A stretch of 64,000 nt of DNA from Polytrichum commune. Its lineage: Eukaryota > Streptophyta > Polytrichopsida > Polytrichales > Polytrichaceae. The stretch is from the NCBI GenBank assembly GCA_950295325.1, contig OX485808.1, positions 15,832,527 to 15,896,526 of the forward strand, given 5' to 3'. Positions 49,345-60,038 of this stretch are shown here, piece after piece. A model generated the notes under the pieces. That model had not been told where the DNA came from. It did no database searches and was given only the letters and a program-made list of their open reading frames with translations. Made by a program: the position numbers and the translations under genes. Position 1 is the first letter of the stretch. The number at the start of each line of letters is the position of its first letter.

Positions 49345-49725
49345 CACTAAATATGATACTTAGTGCCACCAATTCTAATTGTCGTGCTCAATACTAGTTG
49401 TAAACCGCGGTAAAGTGTCACCAACACTAAATTTTGACCCAAACATTATTTGCCATTCCTTGTAAGATTTTCGGGGGTTTAAAGTTTTACAGTGTTACAG
49501 TGTTGCAGTTATTGCCACTTACCAAGTGATTTTTCATCCAAATTTCAATCATCCATGACAATATTTCATCACAAGTTGTTGACAAGAGAAGGTAGAGTTT
49601 TGGCCAATGGATGAACTCATCCATCATCCGTGATAGTATTTGTTCATGTATTCATAAGAAGTGTCATCCGAAAAGTTACCATAGTGACATAAAACACCAT
49701 ATGACACTGAATATCATATTTAGTA
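49345..49725. mobile_element. CACTA-ended MITE, copy 3
   Basis: It starts CACTAAATATGATACTTAGTG and ends TATCATATTTAGTA. It aligns with 30624-30951 in order, with an extra ~50-bp internal stretch around 49500-49570. Confidence 0.7.
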
Positions 49726-52700
49726 TAGTCAAGTGTTGGCCCAAGTGCCCTTTCTCATGTAAAGAGCTCTATGGATGGGAGCCCATGCCCATGCCCTAGG
49801 GTGGCTCTTACATAAGGAACGCACTAAGATGTGGTGCATGTTTTTTTACAACACATGGATCATGATGCATTTCATGTAGATTGACACATCTTTGTATGTA
49901 TAATACATGGATCGTGATGAATTTCATATAGATTTACACACCTTTGTGGGACCCTAAAATGCATTAAGGTAAGCAGATCTTCAACAGAATATTTTCAGCT
50001 TAACAACCACTCCTAAGTTTTCATAAAAATATGGAACACAAAATTAGTACAAGATAGAGACGATCATCAAATCCAAATCGTGTCCGAGTTTGTTTCGTGC
50101 ATAAATTTGGAGCTCATGTGAAGTCAAAGTGAAGATTTTCTTTCTTCATGATGTTTTGGATCATTCATTTCCATGATGCATTGAGTTGTGAATGAGCAGT
50201 GAAGGGCCTTAAAGACCCAAGGAAGACCTCCCTTCTTAACCCATTCTTCACGAACTCTTGTTCAACATAACAATATTCAGTTGCATGGTTGTGTTCCATT
50301 TTTTTATTTAGCACCTAACATGGGGTTTCACTATCTTACCTTCATTGGAATAAACTTAGAAAACAAGAAGAAACTAATGCCATCACGAATAATGAACATT
50401 GCCGGTATGAATAGTAAGAGTATTGTGAGCAATGTCGGTATTTTTAATGAATAATACAGGGTTGAACAATGAGTCATGTAAGTAGTGCTGGAGTATAACT
50501 CCGCCCAAATTTCCAAGTGTTAGCATGAATGCATGAATAGTAAATGGATATTCTCACTTTGTTCAAGCCCCACAAAATATAATTAACATATTCCAGAGTC
50601 ATGAAACCGAGCCACATGGTTGAAAAATGTTATGAAAGCCTCTCAATAGAGGTTAAAGAAAGGGCATTGTTAGGTCCCCTTTGCGTTCTCTTCGTCCCTC
50701 TTTGCCTTTGATCTTGAAGAGCTCAGGAAAGGAAGTCTTTGAGAAAGGAGTTCCACATTCTCTTTCATTTATGAAGAATTTTGGGGCAGAACTATATGTG
50801 TTAATTTAGTTACATTAAAAATTAAATGAAGAATCTAAAATGCAGCTCAATAAATCAAGACCATAAATGCATAATACTACACTCTAAAAGCACTGTGTGC
50901 GCGCAAATCAAGAATGAATGTTGTAACATGCTTCGGAATCAATGTGTGTCATGCTTTATCCGGAAACACGGTGTAAGTTAGAGGGAAAACCCCAAAATTT
51001 ATTTCTCAAACATTGTCTATTTTCTATGCATAAACATCGAATAGCCATAATGAATGGAATTTAAAAAAAAAAAAAAAAACTCTCTTTATTTTCCACATCT
51101 TGGGAGCTTCCAACATCCTTTGAGTTTCCAAGGAGTGTTTACATGGGACATGATTCAACAATTCAACAGAAATGTCATCCCTTCTCTCATTGGGTAGTGG
51201 GGTAGCGTATAACTTGGAGTATAAAGTATTGCAGACCCTTGCAAGATTGGCACCCGATGAGGCCACTATGTCATCTTCGTCATGTAGTTTGGTGATAAGG
51301 TCTCCAGCCGAACGCTCCTTGACTTAGAAGATTTATTTATTTATTCATCCTATCCCCATATTTCATCCATTTGGTTCTAGATTGAATTGCATGGCCGTCC
51401 TGTTTCATATCCATAAAGGTTTGAAGTTGAGACTGGTGGTCCTTAATGGTAGACTTTGTAGCTCCATTTTGTGGATCGGAATGGAGTGAAACTTGCCAAA
51501 ACTTGCCAAAACTCAAGAGATTTCTAATTACAGCCTCTTCCATTCTAGCCTTAATTGTTTTAGCAATACAAATTCTTTGTAAGACCTACTGCTCTCCTAA
51601 GTTTAATAAAGAAAGGCATGTGTGGAAGAGATGATGGAACCTCTATTTTTGGTGAATTGATGTGGAGGTATTTGAATTTGGCCAAGAGAAGGTTATATAA
51701 GATTAAACTCTTTGTCAAATTTCCGAGAGCATTATTGTAGGCGCCTTCAAAAGTTTTCCATAATTTCATTTATATAATTGTATCTTGGTCAAAGTCAAAC
51801 ACTTCCCATTCATGTCACCAACATTGTGGGTTCCAACACCAATTGAAGGCTCCTTAAATATTATAAATTGTCAAAAGTGGGGCAAAACTCCCTACCATAA
51901 CATGAGATTTTAAGAGATTTTGAGAATAACTCTAATTATTTTGCTTAGTTTTGTGTTTTGTTTTGGCATATATGCTCAATTCCTTAAGGTGCCGGAAACG
52001 ATACCGTAGAGAAAGCATGGCATTGAAGGGAGTGCAAAGAACTGCAGTTGCAGCCCCCTTTGCCTTTGATTTGAAGAGCTGAGGAAAGCCTATGGCTATG
52101 GCATTGAAGGGAGGGAGCCCTTTACCTTTTCTTCATCGCTCGAAGAGAGCACCGCCACCACCAACCTCGGGCCTCCTCGGTGACGGTACTCTGAAAACTT
52201 GGCAGAGACGGTGCAGTGGCAGCCAGCGGGGTGGCAAATTGAAGAAAAGAAGAAAACTAATAAGAAGAAAAGCTGTGGCAATGCTTCAATTATGTCCTTG
52301 CGGGGCGATCGAGCTGATGAGATGAGATGATCAATGACGCATCTTCTAACAAGATGATTTAAATTTGCTGCGGTAACCATAACCACCCGCTTGTTGGATT
52401 CTAAGTGAGCTTAGCCATGTGGTTCCTTCTCCACCACCGACCCCGGTGTTGAGATCATACTGTATATAAGTCAAGTTATGGCTGGCAACTGAGCCGGTCA
52501 GGTTTGGCATCTTGTAGAAGCACAAGGAGACAAGTCGGAGGTTAACTTATGTAACACAAATTATTATGTAAGTGTATGCATGCCTGCTTCTAGTTCTTGC
52601 GATGGCACGCTGCCCAAAGGTCTGCGGCGAAACTGAGAGGCGTTCAGTTGTATGATCAGCTTTGTTGATCTAAAGCGATCTGTTAAGGCGCCCTTTCAGA

Positions 52701-53099
52701 TCGACAGCAGGACCTGATTGGGAGGCCAATAGGAAACGTGTTAATGTGAATCGCAAGTAGTCAGAGGGAACCTTGGTTGTAGTAGGAGTGGAGTCAATGG
52801 CAGCTGGGAGAGATAAATTAAATTTTTAAGTGCTAGTAGTGCGGCAGCTGATGATCGAGCGGCGTGGGGGAATTGGTTGCTTTGTTTTCCGAGACATGAC
52901 TAGTACTAAGTTAGAGCAGCATTAAAAGATGAAGCTCGGGGGCTGCTGGAGGAGTCAGGGTCTAACTTACACACATATATAATGTATTTGTCCTCTTCCC
53001 GTCCTGTTCTTGTTGTCTTGGAAAAGGAGTGTGCGCAGTGTAGGAAGGACGCAGGAAGGTTACTTCCTGCAGGTTCTTGGTTGAGTTGAAGTCGTTCTG
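49726..53099. other. Intergenic and upstream region of the SOSEKI gene
   Basis: 49.7-52.0 kb is AT-rich with no gene. A phrase CCTTTGCCTTTGAT(C)TTGAAGAGCT(C/G)AGGAAAG occurs at about 50697-50735 and again at 52058-52090, beside a plus-strand frame of 77 codons (52092-52325, MAMALKGGSP..., basic, ends LCPCGAIELMR) that I do not recognise. From ~52.0 kb composition shifts towards the gene's. TATA-like motifs also occur near 52461 and 52975. Confidence 0.4.
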
Positions 53100-53107
53100 T
53101 ATATATA
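53100..53107 (+). promoter_or_regulatory. Probable TATA box of the SOSEKI gene
   Basis: TATATATA followed by GACC, 364 bp upstream of the ATG. With transcription starting about 30 bp downstream this leaves a 5' leader of roughly 340 bp. That leader contains a short upstream frame at 53374 that overlaps the main start in another frame. Position inferred from motif and distance only. Confidence 0.4.
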
Positions 53108-53470
53108 GACCATTCCTTGCAGAGAACACTTCAACAGCACCCTCGCTCTTAGCCCATGCCATTAACTTACACTGGACTGTTCCATACTCCTGTTTGGTCT
53201 CTTGTCGTCGTTGTCGTCCTTGTTCTTTCAGAAATTGGTCAAGTTTGCTGAAAACCAAGACCAGAGGGGCAGGTCTCCTGAGAATTTTGCACGGTCATCT
53301 GGTAATACAGACATACTCGCCGAGTGGAAGTTGTAGATATTTCTGAGAGGTTAATATCCCACTGGTTGAAGAATTGTCAAGCTTCATTCACTTAGTTCCT
53401 TCGCTTCAACTTCTACTCTTCTTACGTCAATTTAGACAGCAGAAGCGAGTTTGTTGCACTGATCACAAAC

Positions 53471-56400
53471 ATGAAGAGTCCATTGAGAGCATCGAAAGCG
53501 CAGGTTGTGTACCAGCTTTACCGGGATGGAAACCTCGAAGATCCGCACATTATCGACGTTCAGTATCCGTCCGACCAAGACGGCCTTCTCCTGAGAGGTA
53601 AACAATGCTCTAGAAATAGCAGCAAATTTCCTTGCGGATTGCAGGTAAACTTGAAACTGGTGGATAGTTACTAGTTTCTTGTAGCGAGTAGCAGAAATGA
53701 CTCCAAAGTACTCTATGCACTTGCTTAGATGTTTGAGAAATGGAAGTGTATATGTCCACAATTGAATGTTACACGCTACATTGCTCGCTAAAACATAATT
53801 TTCGAGCAACAAGCTGCTCAGTCACTTGTTCAATTCTGCAGTGTAGCTACTTGTGTGCTGCACTCCTGTGGAGTTGCTAGTACCGACGATTGAAATCCTA
53901 TCCTCGTTATGATGCAGATGTGAAGAAGCGTCTCGCCACGCTGCGTGGAAAAGGCATGACCGATTTGTTCTCCTGGTCTTACAAAAGGTAGATCCTCTGC
54001 TTGCCAATTGGTCAGAATTGATTTAGTTAGCTCGATCCTCTTCCTCGATTTTGTAGACGTTCTTGTTTCCGTGGTGCATCCTTTGAGCTGGTTTCGTGGC
54101 CTTTTCTTGGTTGAACAGATGAAGTAGAACTTGTTTAGGGAAGAAATATTGACCGTTGAATCCTCTAAGCTTTCACTCAAACTTTATTGATCACGTTTTA
54201 TGTTTCTACTCTCCTCAGAAACTATAAAACCGGTTTCATTTGGAGCGACTTAAGTGATTATGACGTGATACATCCTTTGCTCGGGAGTGGAGAGTATCTG
54301 GTCAAAGCTTCTGAGCTTATTGTCTCTGCAAGTAAGATTTCATCACAGCAAACACAATTCAAATGAATCTTTGCTTCCATGTCTTCACGGGAACTGCCGT
54401 GCTACTACAGATATGCCTAACAAAAATGGCAGCATCGTTTAAATGGCACGCATCATAGATATTGGGCATATTGAAACGAAGTCTATAGGCTATGCTGACT
54501 TGTAATTCCTCTTGCAGCCAGGACGAACGTTCATTCAAATGAGTTCCAGGTGAAGAAAAAAGTTCACAGCTCCATTCCTTCGCACGCCACTTCTCCTCAA
54601 GTGGCCAACGAATCATGCCACCTCATCAATACTCCTAAACAGATTCACGAGCCTGCAGGCTGCTGTTATAGCTCCCCGAAACTTAGTCGAAATTTGTCGT
54701 TCGATGACCACAAGAACCTCACTGTGCAGCAAAGCGCGAAGACCCGTACCGGCGGCCTTAATACATCGGTGCAGCTTGAACAAGGTGGTAAACAAAATCA
54801 CCAACGCGGTGGTGTCATCTCATCCAGGTCAGCTCAAATCTCGGAGGTTCTAAGCGAGGAAGAAAACGCAGTAGGAGGAGCAGTAAGAAGTGTTAAAGAC
54901 AAACCCTTGACGCTCTCCGTCGAACAAGAGACGATAGACCTGGAGAGGTCTGATTTTTGCTTATCTTCGTCTGACAGCGAAACATCACCTCGTGAAGAAC
55001 TGGTCGCCGAGGATACTGTTGTGAGAGGAGAGGCGCTGGCTATCCGCACGTGGTCTCCATCAGTAGTACAAGGAGCCGAATCACCAGCTTTGGTGTCGGT
55101 TGGATCACCACTTTGCACCCCAGGCGGCACAAGGAGGCTGTGGAAGAAAGATATAAAGAGAAGCCTGTTCCGAACAGATCAAAATCTTAACAGCCAGTTC
55201 AATGCTGCCGGATTGGCGGAGAGTGTTGCCCCAGTCGACGGAGCAAGAAGAAGTACGTCTCGTTCGAAAACTTCGTTGCACAATGGCCGGTCGAAGAGCG
55301 CACGTGTGAGTGGATTCAATGCGGCTACGACACATCAAAAAGATGAAGTGGAGCCGACAACTCCGCATTCGAATCTTGTGAAGATGCTCTGGGCTCGTTG
55401 GACTGGTGGAAGTAAGCGTAGGCCAATTGCTGTGAGATCTCCTGGAGACACAAAGAATGCTGTGGAAGAAGTGTCTCCCGTTGGCTTATCCCTGACAATC
55501 CTCAAAGCGGCAGAGCTAAGATCTTTGCAATCAGAATCACGATCAACCGGCGAGGATAAGGCATGCGAACTCGGCGATAAAGAAGGTGATCACTCATTGA
55601 AGGAAGAAAACGTTTGCCATTGGGGACGACGGCCTGCAACGACCATGAAAGGAAACTCTGTAATTACGGCTACGACTGAGGTCACTTCCTCAAAATGCAT
55701 AACTCCAGCTTGTGAATCTTCTTCAGCGCTAGGTGTACAACAGTTGGTCTTAGACCAATCCTCTGACTCTGTGCTTCTTGTGAAAGAAACGCCTCCGGCA
55801 TCACCTTGCAAATCATCACAACCTCAGACGCCGGTAGCCTCTCCAAGAACCGCCATGCCCAGGTTCGTTGATCGTCACCATCTTTCATATCTTCTCCAAT
55901 GCAGACGGCATTCTCTAAATAAAATTCGGTATGATCGGTACACAAGATAAATAGTAAATTGTTTGGTTAAGTGCTGTAGAATAGCAGATTTCAGTTCCTC
56001 CAACCGACTAATTTCCTAAGTTTGTTGCTTGATCTCTTTTCGCAGAGTTCGTGTGAGGACTGTTGACAGCGTTAGCAATGTGGCAAACGAGATTGCATCA
56101 TCCCCAGGCAAGGGCATACCTCCTGGCTTTCACAAAGGCACCAACGACACCAAACCGAGGATCACCAAGAAAAGCACGAGGAGCCCCATTAATTCTGCCT
56201 CGTCTCCACCCTCGGCACGGTCCTTCAAGGGAAATGGTTTAGGATGCAGCAGTGGTAGGTGGACGATATTCCATGAAATGTCAGAGAGGAATACAGTTGC
56301 TCTAGGCGTTTCGACAGAAGGGCTTCTTGACCAGAAGGCCATTAGTTTTCAAGAAAGAGATGAAAGGTGCTTCTCCATTTTTTACATTCCTAGCATTTCT

Positions 56401-57216
56401 TCTATATTGTTCTGTTATCCTACTAGTAGCTAAATAGGGTTTCTCTAATTTGAGCAGCTTGGTGAGTTTTTAACTCATTGATAGGAAGCTGGGAAAGTGT
56501 GAAGGTTACTCTACTCTACATCATGCACACTCCGCATATGATGTTTTTATGAAGTCATCGACACCGTACTACTGTATTAGTGAAAAGTCTCCGTCGTTTG
56601 TAAGATTCAGGGGAGCCGGTTGAAAAGTGGTCTCATCCGCTGTTTGGCATTGATAACGAGTACTGACGATAACTAATTGGCTCGTCCATTTTGCAGACCT
56701 TTAATACCTGGATTGACAATCTTGGATTGGCAAAGAACTCTGGAGGAAGTTGTCAAGGATTCATTACCGCCTCCAGATTTCAAAGACATCTTGCAGGAGT
56801 GCTCGTAAGTTCTCAAGTCTCTCTGCATTTTCACCTGTAGCTCTTCACACTTAGTTATTTTCCTACCGAATACAAGAATTTGACGATGGAAACTACATTT
56901 AGTAACTTAACCCTCTACTTACCCAGAGCATTGAGCAGACAACTGCTTCATATGAGCAATAGGTAACCTCCTTTGATTGTGTAAAGTTATTTGGAACGGA
57001 GCAAGTACATTGTATTGGTCATTTGTGATGTATAGAAACGTTGCCTGATATCCTTGCAACTGCAGGACGTGTGGAAGGAAATTCAAACCGGATTCCTTGA
57101 AGGTGCACAAGAGGGGATGCTGCTCTATCAGGAGGGCGCGTGCTTTCAATACTTCTCCTCATATCCTACAACCGCAGGCTTCTCCGCGACTGAGTCTTCC
57201 AGAGATAATGGTGTGA
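53471..57216 (+). CDS. SOK: SOSEKI (DUF966) cell-polarity protein with C-terminal C2HC zinc finger, 7 exons
   Basis: Exons: 53471-53597, 53918-53987, 54219-54331, 54518-55928, 56046-56366, 56697-56804, 57066-57216. The CDS is 2,301 nt for 766 residues. Every intron is GT-AG, 117-330 bp, and every junction phase fits. Residues ~10-105 form the SOSEKI DIX-like domain: VVYQLYRDGNLEDPH, LRDVKKRLATLRGKGM, FSWSYKRNYKTGFIWSDL, HPLLGSGEYLVKASEL. Family knowledge: this domain polymerises head to tail and places the protein at cell corners or edges. Residues ~105-680 (mostly exon 4) are Ser-rich and probably disordered, with a basic patch near 392-405. The C-terminus has Cys716-x2-Cys719-x11-His731-x3-Cys735, a C2HC finger fitting metal binding. 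Start choice: first ATG before the domain, no signal peptide. Flowering-plant members I know are mostly shorter. The domain assignment is firm; the finger's role is inferred. Confidence 0.93.
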
Positions 57217-57760
57217 CGTTAGAAGTGCAAGACCTCCAAAAAGCCATCATACTGTTTTCAACTGCAATAGGAATGGTTTTCCTCTCCAGCCAACTTTTTG
57301 CACTGTAACTGGACATTGAAGCAGACTGACGACCAGAGTAGCAGCCAAATCTGAGGAGGTGTGGATGGCAGGCACTGATTTTTGCACACCCTGTTGAGCA
57401 TCCAGAATCAGCTCGCAATCCAACAATTTTCAGCTCGATTCTGAGAAACTTCTGTACATATGTATTGTAGTTTTTGTGCAGCTATAAGAGGACCTAGTGC
57501 TAGGTGTTGATTGAAAGACCTGTAATTTCTGGGTAGTTTTGATGAATACATCGGTGTAGCTTTCTGAGGCTGCTTACTATGTACCAACCCATCGAACACG
57601 AGGCATTGAATTTCGGTCCAAACCTTATCATTTCTGAAATCTCTGCTGTTATTCTAAACTCTTAATCCTCCCTCACCACAATTATTGGAACCTCACTCAA
57701 GCGTTGTTGGCTTTGCTTTAGTTTTTCTTTCCTTGAACTAATCTCACATTGTGCAGCTTA
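57217..57760 (+). other. 3' untranslated region and downstream of the SOSEKI gene
   Basis: After the TGA at 57214-57216 no canonical AATAAA lies at a convincing distance. Short open frames on either strand (57054-57308 plus, 57146-57418 minus) overlap exon 7 or the trailer and are shadows. The transcript end is not determined. Confidence 0.4.
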
Positions 57761-57761
57761 C

Positions 57762-58061
57762 ATGTCACCCGTACATCAATGTATGAGGAGGGTACTGCTT
57801 TCCAGGGCACAATGGAGGATGAAGTGTCGACTCAACTTTCCACCGGCACTCGAACATCATCATGACGAGACTGTAGTTTCAAGACCATCTCCGCAACTAA
57901 AAGGTATAGGAATTGCATGCGGCGTACAATGTTATTACTGTTTTGGATTGCCCTTTCCACCTACACCCCCTGGGATGGTAATGATTTCCCTCCATGCAGA
58001 TACCTGTTCTTCACTTGGTAGAGTCACGTTTGATGCCCATTTCTACGTTCCTAGTGCTTAG
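57762..58061 (+). other. Unassigned 99-codon open frame downstream of SOSEKI
   Basis: A frame beginning MSPVHQCMRRVLLSRAQWR, with composition closer to the neighbouring gene than to the repeats. No domain is recognised and no splice-consistent extension was found. It could be a chance frame or a decayed gene end. Confidence 0.15.
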
Positions 58062-58460
58062 TGCTTCGTAGGCCCCCTTTACACTCGAGAGGTTTGAGAG
58101 CTTGAAGAAAGGGGGTTTCTCATCAGTGAGAAGGGGCTTTCTTCACCTACACTTGTTCAATCGAGTCCACTGTACACTTGAGCTTTCAACTTGAGAGCCT
58201 CAAAATCATATTGGGGTTGACAACTTTAGATCATGGCCTCTCAATGGACCGACGCTTAGTTCATGGCAACTACCGTGGGCAAGTGCAGCAACAACCTACT
58301 CCTTCCTAGCGTATTCTTCATTCATTCCAATTGAGTGCTATTCCATTAAATCAGGGTCTCCAACCCCAATTTAAAGGTCAAATGAGCTTGAAATAGATTT
58401 ATTTTATTTTATTTTATTTTAATGAATGTTTTTGGTCATACATTGATTCCTCTGCAATTT

Positions 58461-58648
58461 TTGGTCCGAGATGACCTTAAACTACCGGATGATGGTGGAG
58501 AGATACCCAAATCTCAAGGAAGAGGTTGGCGGTTCGAATCCCGGCTATGAAATCTCCTCTCTACTTGACGGAAAACTTGCCAGGTGGTGAACTGCCTCTT
58601 GTGCTTTGGCACTGGCCTGTCGGCCTTCTGTCTCAAAAAAAAGAAAAA
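58461..58648 (+). mobile_element. tRNA-derived SINE, copy 2
   Basis: It is bounded by a perfect 16-bp duplication GATTCCTCTGCAATTT (58445-58460 and 58649-58664). It has an A-box-like TGGTGGAGAG near 58493 and a clear B box GGTTCGAATCC at 58531-58541, the internal RNA polymerase III promoter of a tRNA-derived head. A non-tRNA body follows, and it ends AAAAAAAAGAAAAA. Its length is 188 bp. The long duplication and A-rich tail show LINE-mediated retroposition. The 58526-58729 frame is not a gene. Confidence 0.93.
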
Positions 58649-58664
58649 GATTCCTCTGCAATTT

Positions 58665-58974
58665 CAACTTTCCTCAATGTAATTGCCACGGAAAAGTTAC
58701 CTTCATGGATCCTATGTGACCTTCTATAATTACAAAGCTCTCGGTTAAAATTCTCATGGAAGTTGCTTAGGAATGTTAAGAATTAAAGCTCTTGTAGACT
58801 CGTTCTATGCCCCTTAACCAAGTAGGATTCCCATTCTTTTAATTGTCACGAATCTTCCTTTGTTCAATATCATCCCTCCTTGATGTCTTCATAATGTTAC
58901 TAAACACTCACAATGCCATTCCATGGACATGGGAGTAAGCTGGGATTTATGCCAAGAAGAATCACTTCCCTTTA
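58665..58974. other. Intergenic
   Basis: AT-rich, nothing recognised. Confidence 0.35.
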
Positions 58975-60038
58975 GGGCCACTTCACACCCTTTAGAGCCT
59001 GTGACCATTACACTTCAAGCACTCTCATTGGTGGAAAGGCGGAGCCAGTCCAAGTTCGTTTCACACTACGCTTTGAGGGACCAACGGAGTCAGTGAATGT
59101 AAGATGGATGTAGGGTCTACATCAATTCCTACATGGCATCGAATGGATCACGTTTCATGGTCACTTGGACTATTTTCAAAACCACCTCTTGGAGGTAGAC
59201 CTAACACAGAACCAGGAGACCATGGCACTCCAAACGCTCACAACCGTTGGTTTATTCTATTTTATCATGTGTGAGGACCCACATGAATAAAAATTCATTG
59301 AAATAGCATTTGGTTGAGGGCCCAGTCACATGTGGCTTCACACTACACTTGAGGGTCCGTACCACACTACATAATTTTGGAGCACGGGTAGATCACTTAG
59401 TGCATTTTAAAAACGACGTGCGGCATAATATAGAGAGGATTAAAATCATTTGAAATAAAAATTATAAAGGAATTCCAAATAATGAAGGGGCCATTAAATG
59501 TAGACAATCCCATTATAAGTAAGTTAGATGAACATAAAATGTGGGCCATTATTTTTTTGTAAAATTAATATAGGGGCTGAAGATAAGGATCCTATGTGTT
59601 TTCATCATAACAGTGTTTGCTATGGTCTCCTATGTGTTTTCTTCATAACTTTGTTTGCAATGGTATTATTGTTTGCACCCTTCTTTGCTTCCATGCTTTC
59701 CCTTAACACTCGTCAATTGCGTTAGGAAGTAGATTAGCTTTTATTACTTAAAAGGAATATAAAGTACAAAAAATTGCAGTGACTTGGACAATATAAGTAA
59801 TGGAAGGGTGCAAACAAATGGGCCATTTTTTAAATTTAAGTAATTATAGGGAGGCTTTAATTCAACCCTTGAAGGTAAATAGCCTCAAAACAAAAAACCC
59901 CCAACCGCACGTGGTGCACAAAAATGCCTTAGAGTGATCTACCTGTGTTTTGGAGGTGTGTCGGGACAACCTTTGGACACTTTCTTTTGGGCTCTCACAA
60001 TTTCATGGTCACGGCTCTTGGCTTCTGTGTGAAGTGTC
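58975..60038 (+). mobile_element. Harbinger-like element, copy 6, split by a hAT-like MITE
   Basis: Left end GGGCCACTTCACAC preceded by TTA; right end worn to GAAGTGTC followed by TAA. The left part carries a small deletion/substitution near the terminus (ACCCTTTAGAGCC in place of ACACGAGACTGAGAGCC). Family sequence resumes at GGAGGTGTGTCGGGACAAC immediately after the insertion at 59383-59947, so the hAT-like element is the younger. The frame at 59945-60190 crosses these boundaries and is not a gene. Confidence 0.85.
59383..59947. mobile_element. hAT-like MITE, copy 2
   Basis: It starts CACGGGTAGATCACTTAGTG and ends AGTGATCTACCTGTG. It is flanked by a perfect 8-bp duplication TTTTGGAG (59375-59382 and 59948-59955). 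The outer ~200 bp on each side are almost the same as in copy 1 (13997-14493). The centre (about 59590-59745) is unrelated to copy 1 and contains a direct repeat of CCTATGTGTTTTC...TCATAAC...GTTTGC, suggesting replaced or filler DNA. Confidence 0.9.

Noticed and set aside
52092-52325. 77-codon basic frame upstream of SOSEKI
   Set aside because: It has an ATG and looks slightly gene-like, but no recognised motif; the local duplicated phrase suggests repeat or leader DNA. Noted only in the upstream region entry.
54359-55945. Minus-strand frames opposite the SOSEKI exons
   Set aside because: They are shadows of exon 4; the plus-strand model explains the sequence with consistent splice phases.
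58531-58541. Possible tRNA gene
   Set aside because: The B box belongs to the SINE; the upstream half does not fold as a tRNA cloverleaf and the unit has an A-rich tail and target duplications.
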